Shown: positions 16,371-25,500, numbered from the stretch's first letter. The stretch: 64,000 nt of DNA from Eubacterium sp. (GCA_014465955.1 JACTVT010000002.1:1-64000); one strand, 5' to 3'. Notes: generated from the letters alone by a model not told the origin. Program-made: numbers and translations.

Positions 16371-18842
16371 TTAATCCCTGTACTCCTCTACAATATAACA
16401 TTCAAGAATATCTCCTGCCTTGATATCGTCCCAGTTTTCAAGAGAGATACCGCATTCATAACCCGAAGATACTTCCTTAACGTCATCCTTGAAGCGCTTA
16501 AGGTTTTTGATTGCAGTATCTGCAATCTGCTTGCCGTTACGAACTACACGAACTTTACCGTTTCTGCGAACAGTACCGCCTGTTACAAGCGAACCTGCGA
16601 TAGAACCGACGCTTGAAAGTGTGTAAACCTCACGTACTTCAACCGTGCCCGTATCAACATTTCTGTATTTAACGGAGCGCATGCCTCTCATAGCGCTTTC
16701 AATATCTTCAATAGCATCATAGATAATATCATACTGCTTAATCTCAATGCCGTCTCTGTTTGCATTATCCTGTGCAATCTGCTCAACGCCTGTTGCAAAA
16801 GCAACGATAATGGCATTTGATGCGTTTGCAAGCATAACATCGGAATCATTAACTGCGCCTACTGCGCCGTGAATGATTTTAACTCTTACTTCGTCATTTT
16901 CAATCTTAAGAAGCGACTGCTTGACTGCCTCAACAGAGCCCTGAACATCAGCCTTAACGATAACATTCAGTTCTTTCATCTCGCCTTCTTCAAGCGTTGA
17001 GAACAGAGTATCAAGCGTAACTTTCTGATAAAGTTTAAATTCTTCTTCCTTAGCCTTTGCTTTACGCTGTTCAACAAGTTCTTTTGCAAGACGTTCATTT
17101 GAAACAACATTGAAAGCATCACCGCTCATAGGAGCAGAATCAAGACCCATAATCTCAACAGGAACAGACGGACCTGCCGAGTTAATCTTTCTGCCCTTAT
17201 AGTCGGTCATAGCACGCACTCTGCCGACTGCCGTGCCTGCAACAACATAATCCCCTGCATTAAGAGTACCGTTTTGAACAAGAAATGTTGCAATAGGACC
17301 TCTGCCCTTATCAAGTTTTGCTTCAATAACGATACCTTTTGCCGTTCTGTCTGCATTTGCCTTGAATTCGCCCATTTCGGCAACAAGCAGAATTGTTTCA
17401 AGCAACTTATCAATACCCATTTTTGTTTTGGCTGAAACGGGAACGCAGATAACATCGCCGCCCCATTCTTCAGGCACAAGTTCCTGCTCGGTAAGTTGTT
17501 CCATAATTCTTGTCGGGTTTGCACCCTCTTTATCCATTTTATTAATGGCAACAATAATTTCAATGCCTGCTGCCTTTGCGTGGTTGATAGCCTCAATCGT
17601 CTGCGGCATAATACCGTCATCAGCGGCAACAACAAGCACTGCGATATCGGTTGCCATAGCACCTCTTGCACGCATTGCTGTAAATGCGGCGTGACCGGGT
17701 GTATCAAGGAAGGTGATTTTTTCGCCGTCTACCTCTACCTGATAAGCACCGATAGCCTGTGTGATACCGCCTGCCTCGGTAGAAGTAACATCCGTATCTC
17801 TGATAGCGTCAAGAATAGAGGTTTTGCCGTGGTCAACGTGACCCATTACGCAGACAACGGGAGGTCTTTTAACGGCATTTTCATCGTCCTCAATTTCCTC
17901 TTCAATAATCTGCTCTTCAATCGTAACCTCAACCTGCTTTTCAACCTTTGCACCGAGTTCCGTTGCAACGATTTCGGCAGTATCAAAGTCAATAACTTCA
18001 TTAACGGTAGCCATAACGCCGAGTGACATTAACTTTTTAATAACCTCGGTAGCCGTCATACGGAGAAGGGCTGCAAGATCACCGACTGTGATTTCATCGC
18101 CGACCTGAATTTTAATCTGCTGCTTCTTTCTCTGAGCGGCAATACGTGCAAGCCTCTGCTGCTCTGTTTCCTTTTTGGAACGGGCGTGCATACCCTGCGG
18201 CTTTTTCTTTCTGTACTGCTTTGATTTCTGATTCAGTTTCTGTTTTTTCTGATAATCACCCATTGATGATGCAGGGGCAATATCCTCATATTTCTGATTA
18301 TACTTTTCAAGGTCAACACTGTTAACTCTTGTATCAATGCGGCGTGCTTCACCCTTTGTTCTTGCCTGCGGAGCCTGATTTGCCTTTTTCTTAGCCTTTT
18401 CCTCTGCACGCTTTGCAGCCTGCTCTGCCATCTGCAGAATAGCCGCCTGGCTTTCACGCTTTTTATCCTTTTCGGTTACAGCCTTTTCCTTTTTCGGAGC
18501 AACAGGCTTGCCCTGATTTTGATTCTGATTTTTATTTTTACTCTGATTCTGTTTTTTATTCTGTGACTGCTCCTGATTTTTATTCTGAGCCTTGCTCTGT
18601 TCTTTATTCTGATTTTTATTTTTTGCCTGCTTTTTCTCGCCTGCTTTAAAATAAGAGTCAAAATTCTTTACACTGTTGTCTTTTGTGATTTTGTCAAAAA
18701 ACATATTGAGTTCCTGCTCTTCAAGAACAGTTGCAGGCTTTTTGGCAGCACCGCCGCAAACCTCTGTAAAGATATCAATAATATCTTTATTTGATTTGCC
18801 CAAATCCTTTGCTAAATCGGAGATTCTAGTTTTAATTACCAT
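16371..18842 (-). CDS. infB: Translation initiation factor IF-2
   Basis: An 823-aa translational GTPase that places initiator tRNA on the 30S subunit. The N-terminal region holds IF2_N (ISDLAKDLGKSNKDIIDIF), then a long Lys/Gln/Asn-rich low-complexity linker (about 70-130), a second IF2_N (VGDLAALLRMTATEVIKKLM), and the G domain with GHVDHGKTS (G1), DTPGHAAF (G3) and NKMD (G4). C-terminal domains continue to the end. In the core operon after ylxQ. Confidence 0.96.
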   Translation of the reverse strand: MVIKTRISDLAKDLGKSNKDIIDIFTEVCGGAAKKPATVLEEQELNMFFDKITKDNSVKNFDSYFKAGEKKQAKNKNQNKEQSKAQNKNQEQSQNKKQNQSKNKNQNQNQGKPVAPKKEKAVTEKDKKRESQAAILQMAEQAAKRAEEKAKKKANQAPQARTKGEARRIDTRVNSVDLEKYNQKYEDIAPASSMGDYQKKQKLNQKSKQYRKKKPQGMHARSKKETEQQRLARIAAQRKKQQIKIQVGDEITVGDLAALLRMTATEVIKKLMSLGVMATVNEVIDFDTAEIVATELGAKVEKQVEVTIEEQIIEEEIEDDENAVKRPPVVCVMGHVDHGKTSILDAIRDTDVTSTEAGGITQAIGAYQVEVDGEKITFLDTPGHAAFTAMRARGAMATDIAVLVVAADDGIMPQTIEAINHAKAAGIEIIVAINKMDKEGANPTRIMEQLTEQELVPEEWGGDVICVPVSAKTKMGIDKLLETILLVAEMGEFKANADRTAKGIVIEAKLDKGRGPIATFLVQNGTLNAGDYVVAGTAVGRVRAMTDYKGRKINSAGPSVPVEIMGLDSAPMSGDAFNVVSNERLAKELVEQRKAKAKEEEFKLYQKVTLDTLFSTLEEGEMKELNVIVKADVQGSVEAVKQSLLKIENDEVRVKIIHGAVGAVNDSDVMLANASNAIIVAFATGVEQIAQDNANRDGIEIKQYDIIYDAIEDIESAMRGMRSVKYRNVDTGTVEVREVYTLSSVGSIAGSLVTGGTVRRNGKVRVVRNGKQIADTAIKNLKRFKDDVKEVSSGYECGISLENWDDIKAGDILECYIVEEYRD

Positions 18843-18861
18843 ATATGCAATTCCTCCTTAA

Positions 18862-19179
18862 TTACTCGGTTTCACTGAGCAGTGAAACTATTCTGTCTGC
18901 AAAATTCATATCGTCAACCGTTATGACGCCTGCTTTGTAGCCGCAGGCAAAATGAATTTCGTTCATCGTTATATCAGGCTTTTGCACCTTAACTTTTATG
19001 TTCTTTTTAGAAATTAAATGCTCAAATTCATTATAAATTCTTTCAGATGAATCGGCGGCAAAAATAAGCAATTTTGCTTTGCCTGAAACAAGTGCCTTTT
19101 CAGCCATATCGTGACCCATTGAAAGCCTGCCTGCACGCCGTGCAAGCCCGAGCATTGAAAGTGTTTTTTCTTTATTCAC
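18862..19179 (-). CDS. ylxQ: L7Ae-family ribosomal-type protein YlxQ
   Basis: A 105-aa L7Ae/L30e-like protein, expected to bind kink-turn RNA. Readable family blocks are LGLARRAGRLSMGHDMAEKAL, AKLLIFAADSSERI and the GVITVDDMNFADRI end. It sits between ylxR and infB with short overlaps, its invariable place in Firmicutes. Confidence 0.9.
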   Translation of the reverse strand: MNKEKTLSMLGLARRAGRLSMGHDMAEKALVSGKAKLLIFAADSSERIYNEFEHLISKKNIKVKVQKPDITMNEIHFACGYKAGVITVDDMNFADRIVSLLSETE

Positions 19180-19447
19180 TTACAATTTCTTCTTCCATTT
19201 TATTATAAACCTCGTCGTCGATTTTCATTGAAAATGCACGCTCAAAGGCTCTTTTTTTTCTTGCTTTTTTAAGGCATTCAATGTTGTTGCACACATATGC
19301 GCCCCTGCCGTTTTTCTTGCCTGTGAGATCAAGGCTGACTTCGCCCTCGGGGCTTTTTACAACCCTGATAAGCGTTCTTTTGTCAAACATTTCACCGCAG
19401 CCTGTGCACATACGCCTGGCTTCACGCTTAGTCTTCATTGTCCTCAA
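19172..19447 (-). CDS. rnpM: YlxR / RNase P modulator RnpM
   Basis: A 91-aa DUF448-family protein; in Bacillus the family binds the RNase P RNA. Conserved CTGCGEMFDKRTLIRVV, then KKNGRGAYVCNNIECLKKA. It overlaps the nusA stop by 20 bases if the first ATG is used; an ATG at 19438 is an alternative start. Confidence 0.9.
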   Translation of the reverse strand: MRTMKTKREARRMCTGCGEMFDKRTLIRVVKSPEGEVSLDLTGKKNGRGAYVCNNIECLKKARKKRAFERAFSMKIDDEVYNKMEEEIVSE

Positions 19448-20519
19448 CCTCTTCGGATTTACCCTGATAGAAGCCCGATTCAGGCTTAATATCTATCTTC
19501 CAGCCTGTAAGTCTTGCTGCAAGCCTTACGTTCTGACCCTTGTTGCCGATTGCAAGGCTTAACTGATCATCGGGAACTGTTGCACAACAACTTTTGATAT
19601 TTTCATCAAGCACCTGAACGTCACAAACCTTTGACGGTGCAAGTGATGCAGCAATAAACTTTGTAGGGTCTTCATCGTAATTTACGATATCGATTTTTTC
19701 ACCGCCGAGTGCATTTACGATAGCGGCAACACGCTGGCCTCTCGGTCCGATGCAAGCACCAACCGCGTCAACATTTTCATCCTTGCTGAACACGGCAATC
19801 TTTGCTCTTGAGCCTGCCTCACGTGAAACGGATTTAATTTCAATAGTGCCGTCAAAAATTTCGGGAACTTCCTGCTCGAAAAGTCTTCTTACAAGACCCG
19901 GGTGTGTTCTCGAAATAAGCACCTTAGGTCCTTTTCCGCCGTCTTTAACGTCAACAATGTAAATCTTTGTCTGGTCGCCTGCGTTAAGAACCTCGCCCGG
20001 CACCTGCTCGTTTTTAGGCAGCGTTGCAAATGTTTTGCCGATTTCAACAGTTACGTTGCCTGTTACAGGGTCAACACGGTTAACCTTTGCGGTAACAAGT
20101 TCCTGAGTTTTGCTCTGGAACTCAGCCATCTGCTTGCCGCGCTCTGCCTCTCTGATGCCCTGGCGGATAACATGCTTTGCAGTCTGCGCAACAATTCTGC
20201 CCAAATTCTTTGTTTTAATCGGAATATCAACCGTTTTGCCGATTTTTGCCGATTTGCGGATTAACTGTGCCTGTTCAAGCGTTAAATCAGTGTCGGGGTC
20301 TTCGATTTCCTCAACAACGTTTTTCTGTGCATATACTTTAATTTTTTCCTTTTCGGGGTCAATATCACAGTGCACAATATCTTTACCGTTGAACTCGTGC
20401 TTAGCCGCAACAACGATTGCAGCGGCAATCTTTTCATAAAGATAATCTGCCGATATTCCTTTTTCCGATTCAAGCATTTTAACTGCTTCAAAAAATTCCT
20501 TGCTCATTTTTCCTATCAA
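19428..20519 (-). CDS. nusA: Transcription termination/antitermination factor NusA
   Basis: A 363-aa elongation factor that acts with RNA polymerase on pausing and termination. The N-terminal RNAP-binding domain, an S1 domain (about 130-200) and two KH domains are present, the KH motifs visible as GACIGPRGQRVAAIVNALGGEKIDIV and LAIGNKGQNVRLAARLTGWKIDI. It lacks the acidic repeats of proteobacterial NusA, normal for Firmicutes. Separated from rimP by a 123-bp gap filled by two dispersed palindromes. Confidence 0.95.
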   Translation of the reverse strand: MIGKMSKEFFEAVKMLESEKGISADYLYEKIAAAIVVAAKHEFNGKDIVHCDIDPEKEKIKVYAQKNVVEEIEDPDTDLTLEQAQLIRKSAKIGKTVDIPIKTKNLGRIVAQTAKHVIRQGIREAERGKQMAEFQSKTQELVTAKVNRVDPVTGNVTVEIGKTFATLPKNEQVPGEVLNAGDQTKIYIVDVKDGGKGPKVLISRTHPGLVRRLFEQEVPEIFDGTIEIKSVSREAGSRAKIAVFSKDENVDAVGACIGPRGQRVAAIVNALGGEKIDIVNYDEDPTKFIAASLAPSKVCDVQVLDENIKSCCATVPDDQLSLAIGNKGQNVRLAARLTGWKIDIKPESGFYQGKSEEVEDNED

Positions 20520-20564
20520 CCTTTCTTTTTATTATTTAATTGAATTGTATATTTATTTATATAT

Positions 20565-20624
20565 GGGCAATTCGTGAATTGCCCCTACAAACCTTCCGTA
20601 GGGTGCGGCGTCCCCGACGCACCG
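20565..20624. repeat. Two GTAGGG-type palindromes between rimP and nusA
   Basis: GGGCAATTCGTGAATTGCCC then CTAC (20565-20588), followed by GTAGGGTGCGGCGTCCCC then GACGCACCG (20598-20624). They lie in a transcribed operon gap and could form stable hairpins in the mRNA. Confidence 0.8.
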
Positions 20625-20642
20625 CAACGTCAAATTTTCAAT

Positions 20643-21122
20643 TTACTTAAAATCATTAATATCAAAATCATCAAGTTTAACATAAGAAGTTTCTTTCTTA
20701 TTCACCGTGATTTCACTGCCGTCTTGCAATTTTACGGTAACTGCACCGTTTTCATACGCCGAAAGAATTCCGTTAAAATCACGCACGCCGTCTATCGGGC
20801 GGATTGTACGCATCATTACGGGTGTACCGACATATTTTTCAAAATGCCAATCACGCTTTAATTCTCTTTCCACACCGGGTGAGCAAACCTCAAGCATATA
20901 ACTCTGCGAAATTGGGTCTGCCTCATCAATGGGCTTTGTAACTGCGTGTGTTAAATCAACACAGTCATCAATGGATACACCGCCGTCTTTGTCAATAAAA
21001 ATTCTGAGATACCAGTCTGCGCCCTCTTTTTTAAAGGTAACATCCCAAAGTTCCAATCCCAGTTCATCGGCAAAAGGCTTAACAATGCTTTCAACAATTT
21101 CCACCGTGTTTTTACCTGCCAA
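20643..21122 (-). CDS. rimP: Ribosome maturation factor RimP
   Basis: Needed for 30S maturation. Family blocks: ELGLELWDVTFKKEGADWYLRIFIDKDGGVSIDDC and EVCSPGVERELKRDWHFEKYVG. The open frame can be extended to a GTG at 21176, but that would translate through a hairpin; AGGAGG lies eight bases before the TTG at 21122, giving 159 aa, close to the family norm. First gene of the long minus-strand operon. Confidence 0.93.
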   Translation of the reverse strand: MAGKNTVEIVESIVKPFADELGLELWDVTFKKEGADWYLRIFIDKDGGVSIDDCVDLTHAVTKPIDEADPISQSYMLEVCSPGVERELKRDWHFEKYVGTPVMMRTIRPIDGVRDFNGILSAYENGAVTVKLQDGSEITVNKKETSYVKLDDFDINDFK

Positions 21123-21148
21123 ACGCCAAAACCTCCTAACAATAATAT

Positions 21149-21174
21149 GAGAGCGGTCCGCAGGGACCACTCTC
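21149..21174 (-). promoter_or_regulatory. Leader hairpin before rimP
   Basis: On the minus strand GAGAGTGGTCC ... GGACCGCTCTC forms an 11-bp stem with one mismatch, between the promoter and the AGGAGG site. It has no T run, so it is more likely a leader stabiliser or protein-binding site than a terminator. Confidence 0.5.
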
Positions 21175-21199
21175 ACTTTCTAAAATATCTTACGCTATT

Positions 21200-21228
21200 A
21201 CTATAATATATAAATTACGTGTTGTCAA
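21200..21228 (-). promoter_or_regulatory. Sigma-A promoter of the rimP-ribF operon
   Basis: On the minus strand TTGACA (21223-21228) and TATAGT (21200-21205) with 17-bp spacing, placing the start site about 20 bases before the leader hairpin. Confidence 0.8.
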
Positions 21229-21244
21229 GTGTTTTTTTATTTTA

Positions 21245-21271
21245 CGGTGCGTCGGGGACGCCGCACCCTAC
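21245..21271. repeat. GTAGGG-type palindrome overlapping a stop codon
   Basis: Inverse copy of the TGCGGCGTC family. Its GTAGGG edge, read on the minus strand, supplies the TAG stop (21268-21270) of the upstream 21268-22143 gene. Confidence 0.8.
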
Positions 21272-22143
21272 GAATTGCCTGTTGCTCTCGCCTTTTTCTT
21301 TGAAGCAAAGTTAATAATCAGTGCCGCGGCACCCAAACCGAGCACCGCACCCCCTGCGATTAAGGCATATTGCAGGTTACTATTTTCAATTTGACCTGCT
21401 CCGCCGCCGACACTATCATAACCAAATTCATAATTTTTTGCTATTTTTTTAATTTCTTTATATGAATACAATTTACTGTCGGGGTTAGTATAATTTATAT
21501 GATGATCATCCGTATCCCAACCATCTAAAATTAAAAATTCAGCCTCATCATTTCCTTTGCATACGACTGCAACAAAATCAAGATTTGATGCAGCCGCACC
21601 GATAAGATATACATTTGCATCAGTAACATTGTTTTCATCAAGCAAACTATTAATATAATCCAAATTATCAAAACCGTTTGTCCATAAAGTAATTCCGTCA
21701 ACACTATATCGACCGGCAATACTTTCATAAAATTCAATATATTCCTGCGGAAAAGTATCTCTGTTTTCTTCAGTGATTTCGGCTCCTTTTGAAATAAGCA
21801 AAATCGCAGTCTGCTCATTATTATACACCGGCACTTCATAATGAAGTTGTGAATTACTGAAATATTCACACATATCATCATTATTTAATGTAGACTTTTC
21901 AAACAGATTTATGTCATTACAATAGCCAATCGCCTTATCATATGCAATCATATTTTCAGATATTTCAACACCGATTTTACTCGGAAGTGAATTCGAAGCA
22001 TATTCATATATGATATCTTTATCGGGTGAAAGAACCTCATTTGCCTCTTGAGTGCCTACAATATTGTTTCCTGCAAACGCGACTACTGAATTTGTAAACA
22101 ATAATGTTATTGATAAAATTATTGTAACAAAAAACTTCTTCAT
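21268..22143 (-). CDS. Secreted/membrane-anchored protein of unknown function
   Basis: A 291-aa protein with an N-terminal signal peptide (MKKFFVTIILSITLLFTNSVVAFA) and a C-terminal transmembrane helix (ALIAGGAVLGLGAAALIINFASKKK), so probably tethered outside the membrane. The frame opens at 22182 but AGAAAGGA precedes the ATG at 22143, and that start clears the upstream gene. The middle, beginning VEISENMIAYDKAI, has no motif I recognise; it includes acidic WDTDDHHINYTNPDS. It is directly downstream of the cysteine peptidase gene and probably co-transcribed, so it may be a partner, substrate or inhibitor of that peptidase (inference). The terminal residues come from a dispersed repeat. Confidence 0.7.
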   Translation of the reverse strand: MKKFFVTIILSITLLFTNSVVAFAGNNIVGTQEANEVLSPDKDIIYEYASNSLPSKIGVEISENMIAYDKAIGYCNDINLFEKSTLNNDDMCEYFSNSQLHYEVPVYNNEQTAILLISKGAEITEENRDTFPQEYIEFYESIAGRYSVDGITLWTNGFDNLDYINSLLDENNVTDANVYLIGAAASNLDFVAVVCKGNDEAEFLILDGWDTDDHHINYTNPDSKLYSYKEIKKIAKNYEFGYDSVGGGAGQIENSNLQYALIAGGAVLGLGAAALIINFASKKKARATGNS

Positions 22144-22157
22144 AAACTCATTCCTTT

Positions 22158-23141
22158 CTAATACGAAATAATTGCTGTACAACTTCCCGTTTTTTTACCA
22201 ATGGTTATTCCGCTCATTAATTTTTTATAATCATAATATTTAGAATTATTTTCTTCGGACGGATCGACAAGAAATACTTCGCCAAGATGTCTTTCATAAC
22301 CCGTTCCAACTAATACATGACCTGAATATTCACTCCATTTAACACGAAGTATAAATGGGTGATTAGCATCTATCAATGACACCAAATTATTAAAAGTGAT
22401 ATCCTCTTTTTCAATCACTTTACCGCTTTTACTATATTCAGAAGCAAATTCAAAAGCATCTCTTGTTTTATTTATTTCAATACCAATATTGATAACACTT
22501 CCATTAAAAATATGTTTAGCAACATCGGTTTGTGTTTTTTTACTGCTTGTTTTATAAGTACCCGCCATTACAGCACAAGCAGCCCAACACCAGTGACTTT
22601 TCTCTTGTTCTTGCCTGATTAATGATATTAATGTCTCCCTAAGTTGTCCGTAACGGAAATTCTCATCATTGTAAAAGTCATAGATTATTCCATCAATAGT
22701 AATAGGTAAAACATTCATTGCACCATTACTTTTAAAATAATACCATTCACCATTAATATGAGACCAACCGGTATGCATTTTACCGCTACTGGGGTCAAGA
22801 TAATACCAATTATTTTTCCATTTCAACCATCCGGTCCACATCCAGCCGTTTTCATCAAAGAAATACCAACTGCCGTTTATATACTCCCAATTATATTTAG
22901 TATAACTGCCATCTGCGTGCTTATACCACCAGCGGCCGTTGCTTGCTTTTATCCAAGTTCCGCCTGACGATGATGCCGCCGCATAAACAACGGGTTCTTC
23001 TGCGAAATCTGTTACCTCTGCCGTTTCCTGCTCGGCAATCTGACTTTCTGCCGTTTCGCTTACATCATCTGCAAAAGCGTAAAGCGGTAATGATGTTAAC
23101 GAAATCATCATTGCCAGTATAATCGTTAAAATTTTTTTCAT
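22158..23141 (-). CDS. Secreted papain-like cysteine peptidase with cell-wall-binding repeats
   Basis: A 327-aa secreted protein. A signal peptide (about 1-25) is followed by an acidic spacer and four choline-binding/glucan-binding type repeats (GRWWYKHADGSYTKYNWEYI, GSWYFFDENGWMWTGW, NNWYYLDPSSGKMHTGWSHI, GEWYYFKSNGAM), expected to bind the cell wall or surface glycans. The C-terminal catalytic domain has SHWCWAACAVMAG with the nucleophilic Cys and SGHVLVGTGY with the His, then VFLVDPS, as in papain-like C39/C70 peptidases. Likely a surface protease or bacteriocin-type peptidase; no ABC exporter partner is adjacent. Confidence 0.82.
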   Translation of the reverse strand: MKKILTIILAMMISLTSLPLYAFADDVSETAESQIAEQETAEVTDFAEEPVVYAAASSSGGTWIKASNGRWWYKHADGSYTKYNWEYINGSWYFFDENGWMWTGWLKWKNNWYYLDPSSGKMHTGWSHINGEWYYFKSNGAMNVLPITIDGIIYDFYNDENFRYGQLRETLISLIRQEQEKSHWCWAACAVMAGTYKTSSKKTQTDVAKHIFNGSVINIGIEINKTRDAFEFASEYSKSGKVIEKEDITFNNLVSLIDANHPFILRVKWSEYSGHVLVGTGYERHLGEVFLVDPSEENNSKYYDYKKLMSGITIGKKTGSCTAIISY

Positions 23142-23468
23142 TTTTACACCCCTTTTAATTTAAAAATACTTTTAAGTTAAATTGAAAAACAGTCCTCCTT
23201 TTTTTATAAAGTGAGTCCAATGTACAATTTTATTTTAGAATAAATTTTTAGAAAGTAAAGCAAAAATGCAAAACTGCACATTTTTTATGCAAAAATGCAT
23301 CAAAAACGGGGATTGACAATTATAAAGTGTAAATTTCACTGCAAAGTGTTGCATAAAAATTTATAAAAAAATGAAAATCGGGAGGGCACAGAGGCCCTCC
23401 CCTACGGTTGTTGCAATAACGTTATTCATTTCAACCCGCCGTTAATTCACGAATTGCACGTTGTGAAT
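23142..23468. other. 327-bp intergenic region upstream of the peptidase gene
   Basis: AT-rich. GCAAAAATGCA occurs twice, at 23260-23270 and 23289-23299, a palindromic pair that could bind a regulator of the minus-strand peptidase. A palindrome CGGGAGGGCACAGAGG then CCCTCCCCTACG is at 23379-23406. No convincing promoter core or ORF. Confidence 0.5.
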
Positions 23469-25370
23469 TTATTTAACTTTATACAAATTACCCTCAAACG
23501 GGCGGAGATTATCGGCAGGCTTGCCATGGGTGGAAGCAACGAGTTCATAGCAGCCTGCTGTGACAGGTCTTGCCATTGGCTTTTTGCCGAGATTGAGTTC
23601 AATATAATACTTCTCACCCTCATACTCTCTTGTATAGCAGAATAGCGGCGCTTTGGCAGGTTTGCGTTCAAATGTGCCGTAAACAAGCGCAGGCGTGCTC
23701 TTTCTGAGAGCAATCATTTTCTTATAGAAATTGAAAACGCTGTCAGCCCTTGCCATTGAATCCTTAACATTGTAAACCCTGTAATCGTTTGTGATTTTAA
23801 GCCACGGCGTGCCTGTTGTAAAGCCTGCGTTTTCGCTGTCCTCCCACTGCATAGGAGTTCTGGCATTATCACGGGTGCCCCTCTTTGCACGCTGAAACGC
23901 TTTTTCCTTATTTCTGCCCTTAGCAACCAATTCCTTATAGGTATTGACCGCCTCAACGTCATTAATCTGCTCAATGCACTCAAAATCACCGTTGCCCATT
24001 GAGATTTCCTGACCCTGATAGATATAGGGCGTGCCCCTGAGCGTCATTTCAATCAGCGCACAGACCTTTGAAATATCCTCTCTGTAAGCATTTGTTTTAT
24101 CCACTTTGGTAACAATTCTCGGATTATCGTGATTTTCAAAGAAAACGGTTGGCCAGCAGTGATTTGTATACCTTGTCTGGAACTTTTCAAACTCCTGCAT
24201 AACCTTGTAAAGATCGTAATCGTAAAGGTCATAACTTGTGTGACCCTGGTTGATAAGAAAATCAAAATTGAACACCGTGTCAAGTTCTTCACGGTAATCG
24301 GCAGTAAGCATTTTATCCATCTCAATGCCTGCGCCGCCGCATTCACCGACCGTATAAACATCATAATTGCCGAACGTTTTAACACGCATTTCGTGCAAAA
24401 ATTCGTGCAGTCTCGGACCATAGAAATAATATTCTGCGCCCTTATAGCCCGTAAGCATACCAAGGAATGCATTAGCCTCGGGGAAACCCTGCGTTTTGCT
24501 GATAAAGTTGATAACGTCCATACGGAAGCCATCTACGCCCTTATCGAGCCACCAGATCATCATTTCGTAAACGCCCTGACGAACTTTTTCATTTTCCCAG
24601 TTCAAATCCATCTGCTTTTTGCTGAAAAGGTGCATTGCCCACTGATCAAGATGCTCATAATAATTCCATGCAGGGCCTTTGAAAAGCGAAAGCCAGTTAT
24701 TGGGCGGTGTTTTGCCGCCGTCAGTTGCGTCCTGCCATATGTAATAATCGTGATACGGATTATCTTTAGACTTCAGCGCCTCCTGAAACCATTTGTGCTC
24801 ATCGCTTGTATGATTTACAACAAGGTCAACAATCAGTTTCATATCACACTTGTGGATTTCATCAAGAAGTCTGTCAAAATCCTCCATAGTGCCGAATTCC
24901 TGCATAATTTTGCGGTAATCACGAATATCGTAACCGTTGTCATCATTCGGTGAATCGTAAAACGGAGAACACCAGATTGCCGTTACGCCGAGTTCTTTAA
25001 GATAATCAAGTTTTTCGGTAATACCGTTAAGGTCGCCGATACCGTCGCCGTTGCTGTCATAAAAAGACCGCGGATAAATCTGATAAATTACAGCCTCTTT
25101 CCACCATTTCTTTTCAAGCGTGCCCTCATCGGTAATCAATTCGCCTTTTTCAAGATTAAGCATATCGCAAACGGTCTGCACCGTTTTGGCATCAAGCAAA
25201 CCGAGCGATAATGTCGTAAGTGTTTTAAACTTTGCACTGCCGATAAGGCTGCTTTTTTCGGCAGTATCGGTAGGCAGACGGAGCGCCATCATCAGTTTTT
25301 CGATAACGTCTTTCGCCATCGGGTTTGCCATAGCCTCACGCAGTGTGGTTTCAGGTGTGATTTTAATCAT
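23469..25370 (-). CDS. GH13 alpha-glucosidase (oligo-1,6-glucosidase / trehalose-6-P hydrolase type) with extra N-terminal domain
   Basis: A 633-aa glycoside hydrolase family 13 enzyme, probably cytoplasmic, that hydrolyses short alpha-glucosides. The catalytic barrel starts at WWKEAVIYQIYPRSF (residue 89); nucleophile Asp285 in DGFRMDVINF, acid/base Glu343 in TVGECGG, and Asp415 in FENHDNPR. The first 85 residues (TLREAMANPMAKDVIEKLMM onward) are a helical extension absent from standard members. GGGGGTA precedes the ATG. Substrate preference (isomaltose, trehalose-6-P or sucrose) cannot be read from sequence. No sugar transporter adjoins it. Confidence 0.9.
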   Translation of the reverse strand: MIKITPETTLREAMANPMAKDVIEKLMMALRLPTDTAEKSSLIGSAKFKTLTTLSLGLLDAKTVQTVCDMLNLEKGELITDEGTLEKKWWKEAVIYQIYPRSFYDSNGDGIGDLNGITEKLDYLKELGVTAIWCSPFYDSPNDDNGYDIRDYRKIMQEFGTMEDFDRLLDEIHKCDMKLIVDLVVNHTSDEHKWFQEALKSKDNPYHDYYIWQDATDGGKTPPNNWLSLFKGPAWNYYEHLDQWAMHLFSKKQMDLNWENEKVRQGVYEMMIWWLDKGVDGFRMDVINFISKTQGFPEANAFLGMLTGYKGAEYYFYGPRLHEFLHEMRVKTFGNYDVYTVGECGGAGIEMDKMLTADYREELDTVFNFDFLINQGHTSYDLYDYDLYKVMQEFEKFQTRYTNHCWPTVFFENHDNPRIVTKVDKTNAYREDISKVCALIEMTLRGTPYIYQGQEISMGNGDFECIEQINDVEAVNTYKELVAKGRNKEKAFQRAKRGTRDNARTPMQWEDSENAGFTTGTPWLKITNDYRVYNVKDSMARADSVFNFYKKMIALRKSTPALVYGTFERKPAKAPLFCYTREYEGEKYYIELNLGKKPMARPVTAGCYELVASTHGKPADNLRPFEGNLYKVK

Positions 25371-25432
25371 ATTTTTACCCCCTATGTAAAATGAATAATG
25401 AAGAATGAAGAATTTCGGTTTGAATGATTATA

Positions 25433-25500
25433 CGGGAGGGCACGGAGACCCTCCCCTACAAAAATTGTAATAATATCTCGTAGGGCGGGGTGCCCTCCCG
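25433..25500. repeat. Two GTAGGG-type palindromes
   Basis: CGGGAGGGCACGGAGACC then CTCCCCTAC (25433-25459) and GTAGGGCGGGGTGCCCTCCC (25480-25499), in inverted orientation to each other, between the GH13 gene and the ABC ATPase. Confidence 0.75.

Noticed and set aside
18476..18661. 61-aa Lys/Arg-rich ORF within infB
   Set aside because: Frame shift shadow of the low-complexity linker of IF-2.
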